A program made the position numbers and the translations under genes. Shown piece after piece: positions 35,284-39,919 of a stretch of DNA of 39,919 bases (its first letter is position 1; every line of letters starts with the position of its first letter). This stretch comes from Desulfofalx alkaliphila DSM 12257 (GTDB lineage: Bacteria; Bacillota; Desulfotomaculia; Desulfotomaculales; Desulfohalotomaculaceae): NCBI RefSeq assembly GCF_000711975.1, contig NZ_JONT01000018.1, forward strand, positions 1 to 39,919, in the 5' to 3' direction. The notes below the pieces were generated by a model, which saw only the letters and a program-made list of their open reading frames with translations, was not told where the DNA came from and did no database searches.

Positions 35284-36045
35284 TTAATCTTCCGCCGAAT
35301 CCGTTTGTTCGGTTTCTGCCCGGTCAACATAGTATTTGACAATTCCTGCGTAGATGCTCCATGCCATCATAGATTGGTACTGCGGGTCTTGCAGCAGCTT
35401 TTCTTCCTTGGGGTTGGTAATGAAACCCGTCTCTACAATTACGGTGGGCATGTTGGCATTTCTGGTAATATAATAATCTACCCCTTTGGCCTTGCGGGTG
35501 GTGTTATTTAACAACCTTGCAATTTCATGCTGTATTGCCTCTGCCAGCCTTTTACCCTCCTCTGAGCCCGGTTGGTAAAAGACCTGGGCACCGTGCTCTT
35601 TAGGCCGGGTAAAGGCATTGCAGTGAATACTTATTAAGAGATCTGCCTCCCTTTCATTGGCCAGTTTAACCCTCTTTGACAGATCTTCCCGGTGCTTTGA
35701 CGGCCAGCCGCTGGTACCGGGGCTTGACAGATGTTCGTCGCTTTCTCTGGTCAAAATAACCGCCGCCCCTGCCTGGCTAAGTATTGCAGACAGCTGCTTT
35801 GAAATTTCCAGATTTATTTTCTTTTCCTCCACCCCGTTAGGACTCACCTTTCCCGGGTCCATGCCCCCGTGACCGGGATCAATCACTATTACCTTGTTAG
35901 CCACCGACCAGGACATGGCTGAAATGGACTGCCGTTCCATGGTGGCCTGGGCAGAGCCATATACCTTCACTGTAACAGCCACCATCAGCAGCAGTACCAA
36001 TATGTACCTTTTGCGAAAACGAAGTGTTTTAATGAATATCGGCAT
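35284..36045 (-). CDS. cwlD: Germination-type N-acetylmuramoyl-L-alanine amidase
   Basis: Zinc amidase (Amidase_3), 253 aa, most like CwlD, which helps form muramic-delta-lactam in the spore cortex. An N-terminal membrane anchor or signal (about residues 12-30) precedes the domain. Zn ligands are His59 in IDPGHGGMDPG, a Glu in GVEEKKINLE and His141 in SIHCNAF; the catalytic Glu is in VIVETGFITN. The start at 36045 follows GGGGTGAG; a longer frame back to 36198 runs through a terminator and is unlikely. A sigma-E-like promoter precedes it. Other spore or vegetative amidases are possible alternatives. Confidence 0.9.
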   Translation of the reverse strand: MPIFIKTLRFRKRYILVLLLMVAVTVKVYGSAQATMERQSISAMSWSVANKVIVIDPGHGGMDPGKVSPNGVEEKKINLEISKQLSAILSQAGAAVILTRESDEHLSSPGTSGWPSKHREDLSKRVKLANEREADLLISIHCNAFTRPKEHGAQVFYQPGSEEGKRLAEAIQHEIARLLNNTTRKAKGVDYYITRNANMPTVIVETGFITNPKEEKLLQDPQYQSMMAWSIYAGIVKYYVDRAETEQTDSAED

Positions 36046-36074
36046 CTTCTCACCCCTGTACAGTCTCTCAAACA

Positions 36075-36103
36075 ATGGTATGCAATAAGCGCCGGTAAAA
36101 TTC
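36075..36103 (-). promoter_or_regulatory. Sigma-E-like sporulation promoter of cwlD
   Basis: Minus-strand GAATTTT (36097-36103) and CATACCAT (36075-36082) with a 14-bp spacer, close to the Bacillus sigma-E pattern KMATATT-N14/15-CATACAHT (about one mismatch in each box). It lies about 30 nt before the start. Confidence 0.5.
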
Positions 36104-36112
36104 ATCTTTAAA

Positions 36113-36140
36113 TTAAAAAAGAAGGCCGGCAGCACCGACC
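36113..36140 (-). terminator. Intrinsic terminator of the arsR-ABC operon
   Basis: Leftward GGTCGG/CCGGCC stem with a 5-nt loop followed by TTCTTTTTTAATTT. It lies 21 nt after the permease stop. Confidence 0.8.
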
Positions 36141-36161
36141 CCCTTGGCAATAAATGAATAA

Positions 36162-36896
36162 TTAAAGAATCCACTTTTTCTTGATGTTGCTCTGGCACAG
36201 ATAAAATAATATAAGGGCAAAACCTAACATGACAGAGGTATTGAGCATGGCATTAAAGATAGAGTTGCCCGTAATGGAACCGTGAAGTATATCCGTGCCG
36301 TAAGTTAGCGGCAAGCAAAATGATATTGGTTTTAATATGGCGGGCAGCTTTTCAATGGGCACAAATAAACCGCATAAGAACAGCATAGGAAATCTAAAAA
36401 AGTTTGAAAAGGTTTGGGCTTCAAATACCTCCTTTGCAGATACAGCAATTAACAAACCCAGCAAAGCAGAAGTAATTGCTATCAAAATAACCGCAATAAC
36501 CGTGATGCCCCAGTTAATACCGCTTAAATTTATAAAGAATGCTGCCAAGATAACCGGTATAAAGGCATTGGCAATTCCAAACAAAACCGCCCCCAGTATT
36601 TTAGCAAAGACCAGTGTACTAATACTTATTGGGGCCAGCAATAGTCTGTCAAATGAACGGCCCTTCCTTTCAAAGGTAATTGTAACGGCCAGCATTGAAG
36701 TGGTCCCAAACAATACGCTCATGGCCATTAGGCCCGGCAGCAACTCCACAATTCCCACTTCCCCCGAAGAGCGGATTAATAGCATTAATATCCAAGAAAC
36801 GGGAAAAATAATCCCCCAACTAATGTTAGGCGGCTTTAAATAGTAATTCTCCATATCTTTTTTTAATATGTTTCCAAAAGCAATTAAAGTCTTCAT
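36162..36896 (-). CDS. ABC-2 type transporter permease
   Basis: A 244-aa membrane protein with about six hydrophobic segments, the typical ABC-2 permease plan with a Pro-rich loop after FLCGLFVPIEKLPAIL. Its ATG overlaps the stop of the ATPase gene (ATGA), so the two are translationally coupled and form one exporter. The substrate is unknown; the ArsR-type gene at the head of the operon points to a metal or redox-related signal. It ends at a strong terminator. Confidence 0.88.
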   Translation of the reverse strand: MKTLIAFGNILKKDMENYYLKPPNISWGIIFPVSWILMLLIRSSGEVGIVELLPGLMAMSVLFGTTSMLAVTITFERKGRSFDRLLLAPISISTLVFAKILGAVLFGIANAFIPVILAAFFINLSGINWGITVIAVILIAITSALLGLLIAVSAKEVFEAQTFSNFFRFPMLFLCGLFVPIEKLPAILKPISFCLPLTYGTDILHGSITGNSIFNAMLNTSVMLGFALILFYLCQSNIKKKWIL

Positions 36897-37864
36897 TTTA
36901 ATTTCCCTGCCTTATCCTTTCCCTTTTGCAGCCTTGAGGCTTCAAGGCCTGTTATTTTAACAAAGACATCCTCCAAGGAAGGTTTGATTTCCTTTGCCTC
37001 GTAAACAGAAACCCCCTTACTGTCAAGCAGTTGAAGAATAGGCGATAAGGCTATGCGTTCCTTAGAAATAATCAGACAGGAATTCTTGTCCGGAATCTCT
37101 ATCCTGCTGTTCCGGAATTTACCTTCCAATTCTCCCTTCAGTGCCCTAATACTGTCATTAAGCACCAACTTAATTTTATATTCATGGTCTGCATTTTCCA
37201 TCAATTCAGTCAGGGTACCGATCTTTACAATTTTGCCGTTGACAATAAAGGCAATTCTATCGCAGATGCGTTCAGCATCTTCAATGTAGTGGGTGGTAAT
37301 AAAGATAGTTTTACCTTGGTTTTTCAAGTGCAGTATCAGTTCTCTTATTTGCCTGGCACTTTCCACATCTATGCCTGTGGTTGGTTCGTCTAAAAACAGT
37401 ATTTTGGGATTATGTATAATTCCGGCAGCTATGGTAAGTTTGCGCCTCATTCCCTTTGAATAGGTTTTGAAAGGGCGCTTTCCTGCCTCAGTCAAATTAA
37501 ATTGTTCCAATAAGTCCACTGCCCTTTTTTCCCGCTCTGCCTTGGGTATTCCATACAGTGAAGCACAAAAGCAGAGATTATCGAAACCGTTCATTTCCCC
37601 ATACAGGTTGTTTTCATCAGGAACAACGCCAATAATTCTCTGCACCTTTTTAATATCCTTTATGGCGTCAATTCCGTCAATTACAATGTGTCCGCCGGTG
37701 GGCCTGGACAGGCCTATCATCATGTTAATGGTTGAAGTTTTGCCCGCCCCGTTCGGCCCTAAAAAGCCAAAGACTTCACCTTGATTAATACTAAAGGAAA
37801 TATCCTTAACTGCCGGCAAATCCCCGTATACCTTTTTAAGATTTGTGACACTTACAATTTCCAT
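36893..37864 (-). CDS. ABC transporter ATP-binding protein
   Basis: A 323-aa ATPase of the DrrA/CcmA type. Walker A GPNGAGKTS (about 36-44), signature YSKGMRRKLTIAAG, Walker B ILFLDEPTTGID and the switch TTHYIEDAE are all intact. The C-terminal 100 residues form the extra domain usual in ABC-2 exporters. The ATG lies within the end of the arsR gene (29-bp overlap). Confidence 0.92.
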   Translation of the reverse strand: MEIVSVTNLKKVYGDLPAVKDISFSINQGEVFGFLGPNGAGKTSTINMMIGLSRPTGGHIVIDGIDAIKDIKKVQRIIGVVPDENNLYGEMNGFDNLCFCASLYGIPKAEREKRAVDLLEQFNLTEAGKRPFKTYSKGMRRKLTIAAGIIHNPKILFLDEPTTGIDVESARQIRELILHLKNQGKTIFITTHYIEDAERICDRIAFIVNGKIVKIGTLTELMENADHEYKIKLVLNDSIRALKGELEGKFRNSRIEIPDKNSCLIISKERIALSPILQLLDSKGVSVYEAKEIKPSLEDVFVKITGLEASRLQKGKDKAGKLK

Positions 37865-38273
37865 GATTCTTTACCCGCCCTTCCTCACTATCCTTATCAT
37901 GACAAAAGGGCTGACCGCCGTTGGAACAGTTATGACTGCCCTTTTGAAGGTGACATCTTTTCCGTTCGGCTGATTCACAGCCCACCTTGTCAGGGCGGCA
38001 AAGCTCCCGCTCTAAGGCAGCAAGTTCTTTGATTTGCGAGGCAAGTTGGTGCAGCACGTCCCTGTTCACATCATAGTGCACATAATAACCTTTTTTCACC
38101 CCCACAAGCAGACCCGCTTCCCTTAAAACCTTTATATGCTGTGATATGGCCGATTCCGACAAGCCCAGTTTTCTTGACAGGGCCCTTACGCAGTAATTGT
38201 GCTGTAAAAGCAGGGTAAGAATTTTAAATCTTGTTTCATCCCCAATTGCCTTTAATACCGTTGCTGTATCCAT
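37836..38273 (-). CDS. ArsR-family repressor with Cys/His-rich C-terminal tail
   Basis: A 145-aa winged-helix regulator. The first 85 residues are an ArsR/SmtB domain (DETRFKILTLLLQ, recognition helix in LSESAISQHIKVLREAG). A 55-residue tail has seven Cys and five His in no fixed spacing, ending GNCKCHKS, suggesting metal or thiol sensing. It is the first gene of an operon with an ABC-2 exporter. GGAGG lies 8 nt before the ATG. Two inverted repeats in its promoter are likely its operators. The identity of the ligand is unknown. Confidence 0.9.
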   Translation of the reverse strand: MDTATVLKAIGDETRFKILTLLLQHNYCVRALSRKLGLSESAISQHIKVLREAGLLVGVKKGYYVHYDVNRDVLHQLASQIKELAALERELCRPDKVGCESAERKRCHLQKGSHNCSNGGQPFCHDKDSEEGRVKNHGNCKCHKS

Positions 38274-38291
38274 AATATACCTCCTGTCTTT

Positions 38292-38315
38292 TTAATTAAG
38301 TAGTCTCTTAATTAA
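38292..38315. promoter_or_regulatory. Operator-like inverted repeat 1 (start-site side)
   Basis: TTAATTAAG-N6-CTTAATTAA, a perfect 9-bp inverted repeat, immediately downstream of the -10 box of the arsR promoter. Confidence 0.65.
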
Positions 38316-38343
38316 ATTATATGCATATTTTTGGTTAAGTCAA
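38316..38343 (-). promoter_or_regulatory. arsR-ABC operon promoter
   Basis: Minus-strand TTGACT (38338-38343) and TATAAT (38316-38321), spacer 16 bp. Bracketed by two inverted repeats with the same TTAAG-N6-CTTAA core. Confidence 0.75.
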
Positions 38344-38350
38344 TACTTAA
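38335..38350. promoter_or_regulatory. Operator-like inverted repeat 2 (over the -35 box)
   Basis: TTAAG-N6-CTTAA, same core and spacing as the repeat at 38292-38315, overlapping the -35 box. Confidence 0.55.
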
Positions 38351-38415
38351 TCAGTTATGTGCAATAAAAATACCGCCAAAGGTTAACACCCATGACGGAT
38401 TAGTAAACTCGCAAA

Positions 38416-38432
38416 CAAACTTTGTAAGTTTG
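38416..38432. other. Small hairpin after the DUF2200 gene
   Basis: CAAACTT-TGT-AAGTTTG inverted repeat 30 nt after the stop. AT-rich and without a U-tract; a weak terminator candidate. Confidence 0.3.
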
Positions 38433-38462
38433 AACAAACTCGATTTCCTTCATTTTTAATTA

Positions 38463-38813
38463 TTATTTTCGCAAAATCTTTTCCATAGCTTTTCCCTTTG
38501 CCAACTCATCTATTAATTTGTCCAAATAACGAATGTTCTGCATCGTTGGCTCTTCAATATCCTCTACCCGAACACCACAGACTACACCTTTAATCAAAGC
38601 CCGTGAAGGATTTAAATGAGGGGCTTCCCTAAAGAAAGTCTCAAAGTCTACCTGTTTCTCTAACTGTGTTTCTAACTCATCCTGGCTATATCCTGTCAAC
38701 CAACAGATAATTTCATCAACTTCTGATTTAGTACGCCCTTTTTTCTCTGCTTTCGAAATATATAGTGGATAAACTTTTGAAAAACTCATTTTATAAATCT
38801 TGTGTGTGGTCAT
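38463..38813 (-). CDS. DUF2200 family protein
   Basis: A 116-aa soluble protein resembling the DUF2200 family: [38 protein letters not shown]-like start (described in parts: [23 protein letters not shown]) and a conserved C-terminal [10 protein letters not shown]. The role of the family is unknown. AGAGGTG lies 4 nt before the ATG. Alone in its unit; a weak hairpin follows it. Confidence 0.8.
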   Translation of the reverse strand: MTTHKIYKMSFSKVYPLYISKAEKKGRTKSEVDEIICWLTGYSQDELETQLEKQVDFETFFREAPHLNPSRALIKGVVCGVRVEDIEEPTMQNIRYLDKLIDELAKGKAMEKILRK

Positions 38814-38881
38814 AATACACCTCTGTTTTTATTTCATTGATCTTAAGTACTGCTAAGGACATAAATCAAAAGACTTCACGG

Positions 38882-39403
38882 CTATATTTTTTTATATCTA
38901 CCTTTAAATTTCTCAAGGATAAACTCCCTAAAAGCATTAAGATTATCCACATCTCTTTTTCTTACCAATGATGCTTGGGTGGCTGTTAAATAAAAAATAA
39001 AGTAATCTTTACTTTCCATTAATGCAAAAAATTGACTATATTTTATCTCACCCTTTGACTTAAGTTCCTTATTCTCCATAACAATTCTGTCTTCATAAAA
39101 TTTTAAAGTATTAATACTGTCAAAGGTCCCCGTTTTATCTGTTTTTATTCGTTGTGCATTTTTCCTTTCAACTTTGAATATGACAAGGGCAATTGCCAGT
39201 GCAAACAATAAAATCCAACTTATAATTAGTCTTGTGAAACTAAAGCCACCACTATCTAAAGATATTATTATTCCTCCAAGCAAAGAAACTAATAACAAGA
39301 GGGGAATTATAACTTTATTCCTTCTAAATGTTGCAATGTATAAAAACTTCCTATAGTCTTCCTTTGACATACTTGTATTTATGATGAATATAGGTTGTTC
39401 CAT
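38882..39403 (-). CDS. YcxB-like membrane protein
   Basis: A 173-aa protein with two adjacent membrane helices (about residues 30-50 and 55-77) followed by a soluble domain with the YcxB-type pattern (FYEDRIVMENKELKSKGEIKY and YFIFYLTATQASLVRKRD read in parts). Function unknown. GGAGGG lies 6 nt before the ATG, inside the end of the preceding small gene, so the two are probably co-transcribed. Confidence 0.75.
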   Translation of the reverse strand: MEQPIFIINTSMSKEDYRKFLYIATFRRNKVIIPLLLLVSLLGGIIISLDSGGFSFTRLIISWILLFALAIALVIFKVERKNAQRIKTDKTGTFDSINTLKFYEDRIVMENKELKSKGEIKYSQFFALMESKDYFIFYLTATQASLVRKRDVDNLNAFREFILEKFKGRYKKI

Positions 39404-39404
39404 A

Positions 39405-39572
39405 TCATTCCCTCCTATTTTTGCAGTCCATTGCTAATCCAATAACAATACCCAGGATTAATCCCAGTGGTATATTATCAAATGCTACTCCAAAAACAAT
39501 TCCTAATCCGGAGCCTATAGCAAGATAAGAGGCTTTATTTTCCTTTTCGCTGCCATCATTTTTTTCACCCAT
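39405..39572 (-). CDS. Small glycine-rich membrane protein
   Basis: A 55-aa protein: a charged N-terminus (GEKNDGSEKENK) and one or two Gly-rich hydrophobic stretches with GxxxG spacing (IGSGLGIVFGVAF, LGLILGIVIGLAM). It resembles small glycine-zipper membrane proteins. I recognise no specific function. The start at 39572 has GGAGG 8 nt before it; a TTG five codons upstream overlaps that site. It leads the YcxB-like gene. Confidence 0.6.
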   Translation of the reverse strand: MGEKNDGSEKENKASYLAIGSGLGIVFGVAFDNIPLGLILGIVIGLAMDCKNRRE

Positions 39573-39786
39573 ATTGATTTCCTCCAAATTTAATAGTTCT
39601 TATTTCTATATCTACAACTGCCACATGAAAAATAAATTATGCACCAATAAGCAATATCCTGCTGTCACTTGCCTCTTTATCCTCTTCCTAACCTGAAGAG
39701 TTTTTTCAAATTAACCCGGTTAGACAATGTTTCCTATACCCCGACATTTTGCTATAATTTTTGCAAAATGCTTCGGGGTGATTTTT

Positions 39787-39919
39787 GTGGTCGTTTATCA
39801 TGACTTTAAAATCGATTTAGAAGAATATGCCCGTTTGGGAAAGGAAAACAATTTTCCTTCTTTTGATAGATGTCCCTGTTGTAAGGGCATGGTTCGCCTT
39901 TATCGTCATGGCTACTACT
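39787..39919 (+). CDS. Partial Cys-motif protein cut by the window edge
   Basis: A rightward frame starts at GTG 39787, 4 nt after GGGGTGA, and runs to the window end without a stop (44 codons). It reads MVVYHDFKIDLEEYARLGK, then a zinc-like CPCC motif followed by RLYRHGYY. A Cys pair followed by R-x-x-HGYY is typical of the N-terminus of several transposases and related DUF6431-like proteins, so it may belong to a mobile element lying beyond the window. The product cannot be decided from this fragment. A TATAAT lies at 39753-39758. Confidence 0.5.
   Translation, partial: MVVYHDFKIDLEEYARLGKENNFPSFDRCPCCKGMVRLYRHGYY

Noticed and set aside
36046-36198. N-terminal extension of cwlD
   Set aside because: The longer frame crosses an intrinsic terminator and the likely promoter, and the shorter start has a good ribosome site and a proper membrane anchor.

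Overview
The window looks like the chromosome of an anaerobic, endospore-forming Gram-positive bacterium, most likely a clostridial or Desulfotomaculum-type Firmicute. The support is indirect: T-box riboswitches, a cwlD spore-cortex amidase with a sigma-E-like promoter, the cdaA-cdaR-glmM cluster, clear Shine-Dalgarno sites before nearly every gene, frequent TTG and GTG starts, and a 30-bp CRISPR repeat ending in the ATTGAAAC tag. No rRNA, tRNA or complete mobile element was found, so the species cannot be named from this stretch.

Layout. Positions 1-95 are the end of a CRISPR array that continues off the left edge; 96-about 400 is its probable leader. Rightward genes follow: a cupin-type regulator with an acyl-CoA synthetase (433-2696), then a heterodimeric ABC exporter (2838-6354). 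Leftward genes then run from 38273 down to 6424 with few breaks. These are a TraB-family membrane protein, a cyclic-2,3-diphosphoglycerate-synthetase-like P-loop protein, cdaA-cdaR-glmM (9291-12556), and a ten-gene branched-chain amino acid operon ilvD-ilvB-ilvN-ilvC-ilvB-leuA-leuC-leuD-leuB-cimA (12733-25461). Upstream lie an arginine operon argC-argJ-argB-argD-argF (26307-31707) and an AmmeMemoRadiSam pair (31840-34257). A small rightward pair (34361-35240) resembles the cytoplasmic parts of flagellar FliK and FlhB. The right end holds cwlD, an ArsR-controlled ABC-2 transporter, a DUF2200 protein, a YcxB-like protein, a small glycine-rich membrane protein, and a Cys-rich gene cut by the window edge.

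The most striking element is the 25.57-26.28 kb control region before ilvD. It holds two complete promoter plus T-box plus terminator modules in series. By alignment the first reads an Ile codon (AUC) and the second a Leu codon (CUC). They share a 52-bp perfect repeat, which suggests duplication followed by a change of specifier. Transcripts from the outer promoter must pass both terminators, while those from the inner promoter pass only the Leu one. This fits an operon that makes Ile (by citramalate, through CimA and LeuCDB), Val and Leu from shared enzymes.

Other points of note: two genes whose best start is ATT (433 and 34361), an ArsR repressor with seven cysteines in its tail and two matching operator-like inverted repeats, a near-consensus promoter inside the cda-glmM cluster, and a promoter before argC that is followed by an intrinsic terminator. 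All functional calls come from reading motifs in the translations; no database search was run.
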